From positions 124,001 through 188,000 of the forward strand of contig JBDZVA010000004.1 in the NCBI GenBank assembly GCA_040255465.1: 64,000 bases of DNA. Reading direction: 5' to 3'. The position numbers were made by a program, and so were the translations under genes. Within the stretch, counting starts at the first letter, position 1; the number at the start of each line of letters is the position of its first letter. This DNA is from UBA5793 sp040255465 (GTDB lineage: Bacteria; Planctomycetota; Phycisphaerae; Phycisphaerales; UBA5793). The notes beneath the pieces are model-generated. The model made no database searches. It saw only the letters and a program-made list of their open reading frames with translations, and was not told the DNA's origin. Below, piece after piece: positions 45,065-54,290 of the stretch.

Positions 45065-45862
45065 GTGAACAGCAGAATCATCCACGGCGTAGTCGTTTCA
45101 ATCCTGGCGTGGCTCGTCTGCGGTTGCGCGCCCGGAATCGACGCACAGAAGCGCGCCTCGATGGATCAGGCGCAGGTTCACCATATCGCCGGCGTCGAGA
45201 TCAACGCATTCGCAATGGCCCGCACGGCTGTTCTCCTCACGGGTGCGGATGAAGTCACCAACCTGATGATCACCAAGAACGAGGTGCGCGGCTCGTTTCG
45301 ATTGAAGGGCAAAGTGTGCAAAACCATCGGCGGCTGCGCCTCGGTCCCCATCGATGAGCGAGGCTACTGGCTGACCGCATCCCATTGCCTGGATAACGAC
45401 GCCGCGTTGATCTACATGCCCAGCGCAAGTGGCGAGCAGCAAGCCGTACTCGCGCGCATCGTCTGGAAAGGCGACCGCCCCGGACAGGACATCGCGCTCC
45501 TCTACGCGCCGCTGCGCGATGGCATCGTTCCCGTCGACGTGTCACACGCAATCCGCGACAGCGCGAGAATCATCTGTGTCGGCAGCGGCATCGCAGCTGA
45601 CCCGCTCTCCGCCGGACGAGTCATCGGATCAGGCGGCGCAACCGACGGCTCCCTGACCTGGCTCGAACACGATGCGCCGCTCACCGCCGGCGACAGCGGC
45701 GGCCCGGCCTTCTACGACGACGGTGTGCTCGCGGGCATCAACGTTGAAGCAGGCACGTCAGCATCGGGCAAGATTGCCCGCGCCATGGCGATTCAGCCGA
45801 GCATGGATGAGATCGCCCAATTGATCGAAGAAGACTGGCGCCGGCAATCCGCATCGCACTAG
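45065..45862 (+). CDS. Trypsin-like serine protease, probable lipoprotein
   Basis: 265 residues from GTG 45065 (GGAG 8 bp upstream; ATG 45041 is an alternative). Signal peptide with lipobox-like V-C-G-C (VVVSILAWLVCGCAP). The trypsin/HtrA-like catalytic triad is His in LTASHC, Asp in QDIALLY and Ser in AGDSGGP. No PDZ domain follows, so it is a single-domain periplasmic or surface protease. The target is unknown. Confidence 0.82.
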   Translation: MNSRIIHGVVVSILAWLVCGCAPGIDAQKRASMDQAQVHHIAGVEINAFAMARTAVLLTGADEVTNLMITKNEVRGSFRLKGKVCKTIGGCASVPIDERGYWLTASHCLDNDAALIYMPSASGEQQAVLARIVWKGDRPGQDIALLYAPLRDGIVPVDVSHAIRDSARIICVGSGIAADPLSAGRVIGSGGATDGSLTWLEHDAPLTAGDSGGPAFYDDGVLAGINVEAGTSASGKIARAMAIQPSMDEIAQLIEEDWRRQSASH

Positions 45863-46039
45863 CGTCATCCGAAAAACAACACCGCAACAACGCACACACC
45901 AGGCAACGCACCCGTCCCGCCTGTGTTGTCCCGTGCAGCCAGGCCGTACGCGTTCCATGGTCGTGAATCGCCGGCAGATTCGTTAACATCCTCCCCGCTC
46001 CTGCGTCCTACCTCCAGCCCCCACGCACTGGAGCAGACC

Positions 46040-46384
46040 ATGCGACTCTTCACGACCCTCGCGCTCGCCGCGGCAACGACCCTGCCCGCCTGCCATGCCG
46101 CTTCAAAGCCCTCGCCGCAGGCCGCCGCGCCCGACGCCAACGAGCCCGAGTCCACCCCCGAGCAGACCGCGCAAATGCAGCGCATGGTGGAGCAGCTTCA
46201 GAGACAGCTTGCCGAGCAGCAATTGCTCATCCGCGCCTACCCGCCCGACGGCGCCACCATCATCCCACCCATCACCGTCGACCCGTCCTACTCAATCGCA
46301 GATGACCAGTTCCTCAAGCAACTCGTCGAACAACTCCAGATCGAACTCAACAACCCGCCGCCCGCGCCCGACGATCAGCCCTGA
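46040..46384 (+). CDS. Small lipoprotein with coiled-coil segment
   Basis: 114 residues from ATG 46040 behind GGAG; the frame from 45923 is an artefact. Type II signal peptide with lipobox L-P-A-C (LAAATTLPACHA). A Pro/Ala-rich spacer precedes a Gln/Leu-rich heptad stretch (MVEQLQRQLAEQQLL) and a second one (FLKQLVEQLQIEL). Family not recognised; probably a structural envelope lipoprotein. Confidence 0.6.
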   Translation: MRLFTTLALAAATTLPACHAASKPSPQAAAPDANEPESTPEQTAQMQRMVEQLQRQLAEQQLLIRAYPPDGATIIPPITVDPSYSIADDQFLKQLVEQLQIELNNPPPAPDDQP

Positions 46385-46437
46385 CACCACCGCTCACCGA
46401 CCCGTCGCTGCGCCACGCACCGCCCCCCAACCCCAAC

Positions 46438-46461
46438 GCCCAGGGATAGCCAACCCTGGGC
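46438..46461. repeat. REP-like palindrome, left side of transposase
   Basis: GCCCAGGG pairs with CCCTGGGC across an 8-base loop, 25 bp from the transposase stop. Same core family as the right-side palindrome at 47143-47166. Confidence 0.55.
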
Positions 46462-46486
46462 ATGACGCGCACAAACCAATCGCGAC

Positions 46487-47086
46487 CTACTCAGCCGCGC
46501 GCCGCTGCAACATCGACCACACCGCACCCCCTTCCTCCGCATGCCGCCGAATGTACGCCACCACTTTCAACTGATGCGCTCGTGATCGAACCGGCTCGAT
46601 CTTCGATCGCGTGCTCCACGCGCCGCCGACGAGGCCATGTTCGCGCAACACAAACGCCGCATGCTTCTTCGCCATCCCGATCACATGCCGAGGCACAGGA
46701 TCCCGCCCGTCCTGCAATGAATTCTCGCTGCAAAGCCCAGGGATGGCAATCCCCGGGCTTTGCCAGTTCGCAAACCGCACCAAAACATGAAAGTGCGTCG
46801 CCCCCACGCACAACTCCACCACCTCCGCATGCAGCGACATCAACTTCTCCGCCAGCGCCGCGCACGCCGCCTCGCGCTGCACCGGCGTCAACGCGACCGC
46901 CGGCCGCTTGCGCAGCGCCCGTGACAACTCCCGCTGCGAGACATGCGCGCTCGCAGCAGGCGGGTTTCGATAATCGCCATCAACGTGCTCGCGATGATGC
47001 CGCGCCCGCCAGCCGCGCTCATCCCCGCGCAGCCACGACCCGTACGTGTGCCCGATGCAGTGGTACCAGCCGTTCCAAGCCTGCAT
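46487..47086 (-). CDS. REP-associated tyrosine transposase (RAYT, HUH family)
   Basis: 199 residues from ATG 47086 (a GTG at 47095 is the alternative). The HUH motif is H98-F-H100 (GATHFHVLV). The N-terminal W-Y-H-C-I-G-H-T-Y-G-S-W-L-R-G-D is typical of the Y1/IS200-like REP-associated group common in planctomycetes. A catalytic tyrosine could not be placed with certainty; Y178 is a candidate. Residues about 108-120 are encoded by a REP-like palindrome. It is flanked by REP-like palindromes, the usual arrangement for domesticated RAYT genes. Confidence 0.7.
   Translation of the reverse strand: MQAWNGWYHCIGHTYGSWLRGDERGWRARHHREHVDGDYRNPPAASAHVSQRELSRALRKRPAVALTPVQREAACAALAEKLMSLHAEVVELCVGATHFHVLVRFANWQSPGIAIPGLCSENSLQDGRDPVPRHVIGMAKKHAAFVLREHGLVGGAWSTRSKIEPVRSRAHQLKVVAYIRRHAEEGGAVWSMLQRRAAE
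46731..46762. repeat. REP-like palindrome inside the transposase gene
   Basis: A 14-base arm starting CAAAGCCC pairs with a right arm ending GGGCTTTG, with one mismatch, around a GGCA loop. It lies in frame in the coding sequence. Confidence 0.6.
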
Positions 47087-47142
47087 GTCGCACACTATGC
47101 GTTAGGTATCTGTCAGGCAACCCGAACGCACAGAAAACCAAA

Positions 47143-47166
47143 GCCCGGGCATAGCCATGCCTGGGC
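47143..47166. repeat. REP-like palindrome, right side of transposase
   Basis: GCCCGGGCAT/ATGCCTGGGC around an AGCC loop (one G-T mismatch). The surrounding 28 bases recur at 47373-47400. Confidence 0.6.
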
Positions 47167-47187
47167 CGCCCTGCCTGGGCCTCCTAC

Positions 47188-47325
47188 CACGTCGAAAACT
47201 TCCTGTGCATTTACAAGATGGCGATCCTCAAACGCACCGCCAACGCCGCCCGATCCTGCCTGCCCCCACCGCCTGAAGAACCAGACTACCACGGCCGCAA
47301 GCGCAAATGCAGCGGCATCTGCTGA
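47188..47325 (+). pseudogene. Displaced C-terminal fragment of the gene at 47702
   Basis: Forty-six in-frame codons ending TGA at 47323, starting HVENFLCIYK and continuing KMAILKRTANAARSC, then a conserved-looking end with PPPPEEPDYHGRKRKC and SGIC. The first 50 bases are 98% identical to 48174-48225 inside the gene at 47702-48328. It has no start codon and is flanked by REP-like palindromes. It looks like the ancestral C-terminus of that gene family, left by recombination. Confidence 0.6.
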
Positions 47326-47374
47326 TCAGCACACCCACCACTCCACAAAGCCCGTGGGAGAGCCACCCCCCAAA

Positions 47375-47398
47375 GCCCGGGCATAGCCATGCCTGGGC
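47375..47398. repeat. REP-like palindrome
   Basis: GCCCGGGCAT and ATGCCTGGGC around AGCC; the surrounding sequence is identical to the copy at 47143-47166. Confidence 0.6.
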
Positions 47399-47448
47399 CG
47401 CATCCCCCGGCACTTCCCTCCAACCTTCGCCGCGCCCTATCTTTTCCC

Positions 47449-47694
47449 ATGGCCAAGTACGACGCCCTCCGCGATGAACTTCGTAGACGCGGCCAGCCGC
47501 GACTCACCATGACCTTCGCCGAGATCGACCAGCTCGTCCCCGGCGGCCTCCCGAACTCCGCGTTCCAGTATGGTCCGTGGTGGAGCAACAGTGGAGACAC
47601 ACACGTTCAATGGCATGCCTGGCGTGAAGCCGGTTACGGTGTCGAACGCTACGACTTGTCTGCCAAAACCGTCACCTTCATTCGATCCCACTAG
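47449..47694 (+). CDS. DUF7662-like small protein
   Basis: 81 residues from ATG 47449. The sequence KYDALRDELRRRGQPRLTMTF, AEIDQLVPGGLPNSA, WWSN and W-H-A-W-R-E-A-G-Y-G-V, ending in V-T-F-I-R, matches the DUF7662 pattern of small proteins found near mobile elements. No metal or catalytic motif. Function not established. Confidence 0.6.
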   Translation: MAKYDALRDELRRRGQPRLTMTFAEIDQLVPGGLPNSAFQYGPWWSNSGDTHVQWHAWREAGYGVERYDLSAKTVTFIRSH

Positions 47695-47701
47695 CAACGC
47701 C

Positions 47702-48328
47702 ATGAACGACCGCGAACTGGCCAAACTCATCGAGCACTACAAGCAGCGCTTCGGCCCGCGCATGGCCGCAGATCGCAAGTTCATGAAGCAGTCCACGTCG
47801 CTGGCCCAGGCGCTCGACCGCGCCGCCAACGCGCGCGGCTCAGATGGCCGGATGCAGTCCCACCAGTGGCGCATCGGCGCCGTCACGCTCCGCCGCTGGC
47901 ACATCCGCCTCAAGAAGCACCTCAAGGCGACCCGCGCCTGCCGCTCGTTCGATGAACTGCACGACCTGCTCTGGTCGCTGCGCCTGCCGCGCGTCGGCCA
48001 ACTCGCCGTCTACGACGCCAGCGTGCGGCTCGGCCACTACCTCAACCTCAAGCCCAGGGCCGTCTACCTCCACGCCGGCACGCGCGTCGGCGCCCGCAAC
48101 CTCGGCCTGCCTGCGAGCGGCAAGACGCTCGCCATGCGCGATCTGCCCGCACCGCTTCGCCGCCTCAGCGCCGACCACGTCGAAAACTTCCTGTGCATTT
48201 ACAAAATGGCGATCCTCAAACGCACGGCAAGTGCTGCGGTTTCGTGTTTCCCAGCGGATCGACGAGACAGCATTTGTCCCACTAGCCAAGGCTGCAAACC
48301 CTACCGTTGTAAGCCAGTGGGCTCTTGA
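47702..48328 (+). CDS. Unknown protein with apparently replaced C-terminus
   Basis: 208 residues from ATG 47702, about 8 bp after the previous gene. Residues 1-175 are helical, Arg/Leu-rich and include FDELHDLLWSLRLPRVGQLAVYD, HAGTRVGARNLGL and LRRLSADHVENFLCIYK. I do not recognise the family. The last ~35 residues (from about SCFPADRR) do not match the fragment at 47188-47325, whose C-terminus looks more conserved, so the end may have been replaced after a rearrangement. Confidence 0.6.
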   Translation: MNDRELAKLIEHYKQRFGPRMAADRKFMKQSTSLAQALDRAANARGSDGRMQSHQWRIGAVTLRRWHIRLKKHLKATRACRSFDELHDLLWSLRLPRVGQLAVYDASVRLGHYLNLKPRAVYLHAGTRVGARNLGLPASGKTLAMRDLPAPLRRLSADHVENFLCIYKMAILKRTASAAVSCFPADRRDSICPTSQGCKPYRCKPVGS

Positions 48329-48345
48329 TGTGATACAGTTGCCCC

Positions 48346-49083
48346 GTGGCGACCTTCGCTCAAATCCTCCAGCGAACCAACCGCCCAACAGCCGCCGCCA
48401 TGCTGTTGATGATGGCTTGGATCGCTGCGTCTGATGGCCACATTGCTCCGCAAGAACTGGCAGCCCTGCAGTCAATCGCATCAGGTGGCAAACACGAGTC
48501 CGAGCTAACCGCTGTGATTGACATTGCTCGCAGAGCACACGTGGCCGACCTGCAAGCAGCCTCTGAAGTACTCGCGGAATTGGCTGGGGAAAACCGACGC
48601 CTCATGATGCAAATGGCGTTGAGCATGGCGATTGAAGATGGACGCCTTACAACCGCAGAGATTCACATCATCCGGTTCATCGCTGATTTGCTCTATCAGT
48701 CCCCATCTGATCTTGATTCACTCTTCAAGGAATTGACCGGGGATCCGTTTCCCTCACCGGGAGACCAGAGCCAAATCGATTGGTGGCAGGTTCGCGAGGA
48801 CCGAGCCCGTGCCCGTCGTGCTAATGTTTCCGAAGAGACAAATCGCACGTCGTCATCGTCAGCACCCCAGTACGCCGCTCCGAACATGGAACAACTCCGC
48901 GATCTGGCGATTCTGGGACTTGACGAGACGGCCACGACTGAGGACATCAAGATCGCTTATCGAAGAATGGCGATGGTTCATCACCCAGACAAGTTTTCCT
49001 CGCTGGGACCAGAAGCCGTGAGAGCAGCAGAGCTCACTTTTCAGCGCATCCGCGCGGCCTACGAAAGGCTGGTGGGCCTGTGA
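48346..49083 (+). CDS. TerB-J domain protein (DjlA-like)
   Basis: 245 residues from GTG 48346. Residues 15-135 form a TerB-like helical bundle (AASDGHIAPQELAAL, AIEDGRLTTAEIHIIRFIAD). A linker leads to a C-terminal J domain (about 185-245) with H213-P-D215 (VHHPDKF), so it can stimulate an Hsp70. The order TerB then J matches DjlA-type co-chaperones, but without a membrane anchor. It overlaps the next gene by four bases (ATG/GTG-A). Confidence 0.8.
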   Translation: MATFAQILQRTNRPTAAAMLLMMAWIAASDGHIAPQELAALQSIASGGKHESELTAVIDIARRAHVADLQAASEVLAELAGENRRLMMQMALSMAIEDGRLTTAEIHIIRFIADLLYQSPSDLDSLFKELTGDPFPSPGDQSQIDWWQVREDRARARRANVSEETNRTSSSSAPQYAAPNMEQLRDLAILGLDETATTEDIKIAYRRMAMVHHPDKFSSLGPEAVRAAELTFQRIRAAYERLVGL

Positions 49084-50120
49084 AGGATCTCTACAAACGT
49101 CTCGGCGTTCCAGCAGGCACGGAAAGCCAGGATTCGATTCAAAGCGCAATCTCATCGCTCCGCCTCACCGATCCGGCAACAGCGCGAGCGTGTGAGTACA
49201 TACTGACTGAACCACAGCGCAAAGCGATCTACGACAAAACGCACACAACCTTGCGGACGATTGGGCAACTTCGCGCCAACCTCGGCTTGTCTCGCTCGAA
49301 GAACTGGTCAATCTCACATTGTTCAGATTTCGACGTTTCTCCAGCACCGTCACGAAGCGATGAAAGCATCGCCGCGCCCGGCCCTCAGCCACAAATCCTA
49401 TCGCTTCGGTTTCGCGCAATTCTTGTGGGTGCCCTGTTCCTCGCAGGCCTCGTCTTCATCGGCAAAGCGCTGCAGAGTGAGAGCAGCTCTCGTTCAACAA
49501 CGCCTCCGCGTGTATCCAATCCAGCCAATCAAGTCTCGCCTCGCCGGCCCCCCAGTATCACGAGCGTCCCGGCCACCCCTCCACCGCGCGCGAATCTCGG
49601 CATTGTGCCGGCGCAGAATGGCCGCGCATTTGCCATTCGCAGACTGCTCACGCATCGACTGACTCGTGCCGGCATCACGATGAACACAGCCAACATGGAT
49701 CTGATGGTTCAGGATGTTCTTCAGGGCAACTCGAAACAATTGCCACGCACTGGCGTACTGACACAGCAGTTTCTCGGCAAGGGTGTCGCGCCGTTGGAGA
49801 TCAAGACAAAGAGTGGCAGCAACTACTATGTCAAGGTGTTGAATTGGTCCACGCACGATGAAGTGATCACCGCCTTCATTCGGGGCGGCGAGCCATTCGA
49901 AACACTACTCCCAGTCGGCTCATACGAAATCCGGTACGCCGCTGGGACGTCGTGGTTTGGCCCGTTGCTCGATTTTGGAGATCGGGCGGCCTATTCGAAG
50001 TGCGACGATCGATTCGAGTTCACAGCAACAGCCGATGGATTCCACGGCTACACCCTTGAGTTGATCCTTCAAGTCGCGGGCAATCTCGAGGTGGATGAGA
50101 TGAGGCCCGAAGACTTCTAG
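49080..50120 (+). CDS. Membrane protein with J-like N-terminus lacking HPD
   Basis: 346 residues from GTG 49080, overlapping the TerB-J gene. The first ~70 residues resemble a J domain (DLYKRLGVPAGTES, EYILTEPQRKAIYDK) but contain no H-P-D, so Hsp70 stimulation is unlikely. One transmembrane helix follows (FRAILVGALFLAGLVFIGKAL), a Pro/Ser-rich linker, and a C-terminal domain of about 150 residues with NYYVKVLNW, F-I-R-G-G and YEIRYAAGTSWFGPL. It probably works with the overlapping TerB-J protein. Function unknown. Confidence 0.72.
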   Translation: MKDLYKRLGVPAGTESQDSIQSAISSLRLTDPATARACEYILTEPQRKAIYDKTHTTLRTIGQLRANLGLSRSKNWSISHCSDFDVSPAPSRSDESIAAPGPQPQILSLRFRAILVGALFLAGLVFIGKALQSESSSRSTTPPRVSNPANQVSPRRPPSITSVPATPPPRANLGIVPAQNGRAFAIRRLLTHRLTRAGITMNTANMDLMVQDVLQGNSKQLPRTGVLTQQFLGKGVAPLEIKTKSGSNYYVKVLNWSTHDEVITAFIRGGEPFETLLPVGSYEIRYAAGTSWFGPLLDFGDRAAYSKCDDRFEFTATADGFHGYTLELILQVAGNLEVDEMRPEDF

Positions 50121-50288
50121 ATGGGAAGCATGCCTGTGGCTTGCGTGTTGCCTAATGGCGATCAATCCGCGATCTTGCGTCGTAAAGAGTTCCGTAGATT
50201 TCACTCTACTGCTTTATCGTATCGGCAAGGTGAGACGCAAAGCGTACCAGCCCCGTTTACCTGCGATCACCAGCGGTGCCTGCTCCCA

Positions 50289-51383
50289 TTATCCCTCGAT
50301 CCGCTGCTGCAGAACTAGTTCCTCGCCATACAATAGATTGCGAAATGCCGGCACCATGAACCCAGCTGATTCCTCCAAAAACACATCGACCAGCAGGTTT
50401 AGTCTTGACTCTTGGAGCTTTTCGACCAAGTGTGGTCGGTAACGAAACACAGATGCCAAAGTGAAGGACAACATCATCGCTGCGCTCAATGTGGGCAACA
50501 ACGGTCCGCGCTCAGTATACATCATGGCATAGTGACGATCATTCTGAAACACAGACTGCGCACCGTAATTGACAAGTTGCCGCATCATCGTACGATATGC
50601 GTTTTCGGAGGCCACAGTATCATCCAATTTCCACTGCTGTGTGCTTTGATAGCGCAGTAGGTTTGGACTGCCACTCACGTATTGGAATGCGCTTGTCAAT
50701 AACGGGTTGTATCTCTCAATGCGCCTACGACTGAGTCGTGGGGGTTCGTAGCCACTGGCCCGAGTTGTGTTATACTGAACGCCCAATCGAATGTGCCGAG
50801 CACTACCCTCGTCTTTCGCACCGTCAATTTCCCTGCGCGGGATGATTTCTACCGTGTGCATACGAACACCAAATGCGTCTCCCATTTCGAACATCAACAT
50901 TGGTATTGAACACAGCAACTCGCGCAGTCGATATCGTCTCTTGTCGAGTGTGCGACAACTAATCACACTGTGAAATGCCGTGACGGCTCCGTCGACGACC
51001 GCGACGACTTGGCTGCCCAATTGCAGAGTCTTCAGATTCGCTGTGCAATCTTGCAAGCCATGGCGCCGATAGTTCTCATACTTGGGAGGTTGATAGACCA
51101 GAAGTACTGCGACCGCCAAGTTCAGATAACCGTAATACTGCAGCAGAGGCCTCGATCGCGCACTGCATTCTCCGGCGTCGTCCAGGAATGCTAGAGCTTG
51201 ACGAACGTGCGCCGCGAGCAGGTCGCCGCTCGATCGGGCGCGAACCTTGGTATATCCATGTCGTCCCTGCAACACCAATCGCGCGGTACCGACCCGACTG
51301 AGGTGTCGTAGATGCGCGGTGTGAGCCGCTACAACATTCATGTAGCTGCTTGCCGACGATCGTTTCCCGATTGCTCCGCTCAT
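50289..51383 (-). CDS. YaaC-like protein
   Basis: 364 residues from ATG 51383. The segment SARSRPLLQYYGYLNLAVAVLL is characteristic of the YaaC-like family, whose function is not established. No membrane segment or catalytic motif was found. Base composition is lower in GC than the neighbours, and the gene sits between a transposase region and HicAB, so horizontal acquisition is likely. A defence role is possible but not shown. Confidence 0.65.
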   Translation of the reverse strand: MSGAIGKRSSASSYMNVVAAHTAHLRHLSRVGTARLVLQGRHGYTKVRARSSGDLLAAHVRQALAFLDDAGECSARSRPLLQYYGYLNLAVAVLLVYQPPKYENYRRHGLQDCTANLKTLQLGSQVVAVVDGAVTAFHSVISCRTLDKRRYRLRELLCSIPMLMFEMGDAFGVRMHTVEIIPRREIDGAKDEGSARHIRLGVQYNTTRASGYEPPRLSRRRIERYNPLLTSAFQYVSGSPNLLRYQSTQQWKLDDTVASENAYRTMMRQLVNYGAQSVFQNDRHYAMMYTERGPLLPTLSAAMMLSFTLASVFRYRPHLVEKLQESRLNLLVDVFLEESAGFMVPAFRNLLYGEELVLQQRIEG

Positions 51384-51495
51384 GTCACTGAACGCCCCAT
51401 GTGTACCAGCTTATCATGTACTGACCAATTCGGTCAACTAGGCGACATGTGCCGCTGACGTTCTCTCTCGATGGGATCCTGTAGCCCCGCACATC

Positions 51496-51708
51496 CTACT
51501 CCTCCTCAATACTCAAAACCGTCACCCGGTCGTCGGCGTCGGAGGTCGGGTTCTCGCACTGGATGACCCAGCCGGGGACGACGGCTTTGAAGGTCTTCGA
51601 GCGCGCGTAGTTCGCCGCGGCGCTGCGCACCGCCGACTCGATCTTCACCTGGTTGAGCGTCTTGCGGTAGATCACATCCGAAGCCGCCGTCTTGAAATTC
51701 AGATTCAT
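51496..51708 (-). CDS. Small conserved-looking protein, unknown function
   Basis: 70 residues from ATG 51708, with AAGGA upstream; longer frames run into repetitive sequence. Mixed alpha/beta pattern with VIYRKTLNQVKIESAVRSAA and VVPGWVIQCENPTSD. No signal peptide or membrane segment. Family not recognised; a small nucleic-acid-binding or phage-derived protein is possible. Confidence 0.55.
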   Translation of the reverse strand: MNLNFKTAASDVIYRKTLNQVKIESAVRSAAANYARSKTFKAVVPGWVIQCENPTSDADDRVTVLSIEEE

Positions 51709-51837
51709 GGGGGTCCTTGGGGAAGCAGAGGCACTGGGGACTGGGCATGAGGGGGTGATGGGGTGAGTGGGTGAATGGGTGAGAAGAGGGGTTCGAGGCT
51801 TGGGGGCATCGAGGCGATGGAGAACGTCGGTATGCAA

Positions 51838-51869
51838 AACGGCCGAGGGGAAAGGCCCCCTCGGCCGTT
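51838..51869 (-). terminator. Hairpin terminator after hicAB
   Basis: AACGGCCGAGGGG pairs with CCCCTCGGCCGTT across a short loop. It lies downstream of hicB on the minus strand; there is no long T-run. Confidence 0.55.
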
Positions 51870-51960
51870 GAATCGGTCCGTAGATGTAGAGTCGAACTCG
51901 TGAATGTGGGTTGCAGTCGATGTCCTCGCCGAAACTGTTGAGGGACTCCCTGAGAGAGAC

Positions 51961-51990
51961 TGGATTCCTGCCTGCGCAGGAATGACGGAC
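51961..51990. repeat. Dispersed palindromic element
   Basis: GGATTCCTGCCTGCGCAGGAATGACG-type sequence with arms ATTCCTG and CAGGAAT. The same core is widespread as an intergenic repeat in many bacteria. Next to it (52000-52022) is a GGGGAGAGG stretch. Confidence 0.45.
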
Positions 51991-52024
51991 GCCCTCACCC
52001 TGCCTCTCACACGGGGAGAGGAGA

Positions 52025-52231
52025 TCATGCGTATCGCAGTCTGCCGCGCGGCACGGGAATAGGGCGGCCGGCAGCTCGCGCCGTCTCAATCCACTCCCCC
52101 GCCACGACCTCCGCGGCGCTCAGTGCCTCGGCATAGGTCAACCCATCTGCCATGCACCCGGCCAACTCGGGCACCTCGGCGATGAAGCGACCGTCCTCTT
52201 CGCTCCAGTAGATGATTACTTCGTATTTCAT
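52025..52231 (-). CDS. hicB: HicB-family antitoxin
   Basis: 68 residues from ATG 52231. The partial RNase H-like HicB fold is visible: YEVIIYWSEEDGRFIAEVPEL-A-G-C, then A-D-G-x-T-Y-A-E-A-L and W-I-E-T-A. It has no appended DNA-binding domain. Its ATG overlaps the hicA stop (ATGA), so the toxin gene comes first, the usual HicAB order. It is expected to neutralise HicA and repress the operon. Confidence 0.85.
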   Translation of the reverse strand: MKYEVIIYWSEEDGRFIAEVPELAGCMADGLTYAEALSAAEVVAGEWIETARAAGRPIPVPRGRLRYA

Positions 52232-52497
52232 GCGTCCTCCTCGCCGGGCAGGCGCAGCCCGTACCTGGTGATGATATTGCGCACTTGACGCACCTGGTAC
52301 GGTTTGGCCAGGCCGCGTTCCCAGGATTGCAGGTTGATGATCTCCTCCACCCCGTCGCGATGGAAGATGTGGTGCGAGCCCTTGATACGCTCGATGAAGA
52401 GCAGGGCCGCGAGCAGCCGCCGCAGATCGTCGAACCGAATGCCGCGATCCGATGTCCCTCGCAGCACCTTCTGTAGAATCTTGTCGAGCGTCGCCAT
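52228..52497 (-). CDS. hicA: HicA-family mRNA interferase toxin
   Basis: 89 residues. The double-stranded RNA-binding-like HicA fold has the catalytic His in K-G-S-H-H-I-F, with VEEIINLQ and YQVRQVRNIITRYG-L after it. Typical HicA is about 60 residues; the ~20-residue N-terminal helix (DKILQKVLRGTSDRGI) is an extension seen in some members. Overlaps hicB by four bases. Predicted type II toxin-antitoxin pair. Confidence 0.85.
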   Translation of the reverse strand: MATLDKILQKVLRGTSDRGIRFDDLRRLLAALLFIERIKGSHHIFHRDGVEEIINLQSWERGLAKPYQVRQVRNIITRYGLRLPGEEDA

Positions 52498-52552
52498 GGT
52501 CCACCAACCCTATTCCCGGCCGTCTTCTCCGGCACCGCCTGCAAAAACACTC

Positions 52553-52572
52553 GAAGGGCCTTTCGGCCCTTC
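52553..52572 (-). terminator. Intrinsic terminator of groEL
   Basis: Perfect 8-bp stem (GAAGGGCC/GGCCCTTC) with a GAAA-type loop, followed on the minus strand by GAGTG and TTTTT (52547-52543), 17 bp after the groEL stop. Confidence 0.8.
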
Positions 52573-52589
52573 AAGCGTGTGAGTCAATC

Positions 52590-54224
<1,635 letters not shown>

Positions 54225-54290
54225 GGGATTCAATCCTTCCAGAAAGTGTTAAGTCTTGTGTTCAGTGATGTTGAGAGTGAATGTGTAAAG

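Larger units (their letters stand above)
51709..52024. other. Intergenic region with repeats and terminator
   Basis: 316 bp with no gene. It contains runs of GGGTGA-type short repeats (51752-51790), the hairpin at 51838-51869 and a dispersed palindromic element around 51961-51990. Confidence 0.55.

Noticed and set aside
47570..47701. Extended N-terminus of the gene at 47702
   Set aside because: The upstream frame overlaps the DUF7662 gene and lacks a ribosome-binding site; ATG 47702 is the better start.
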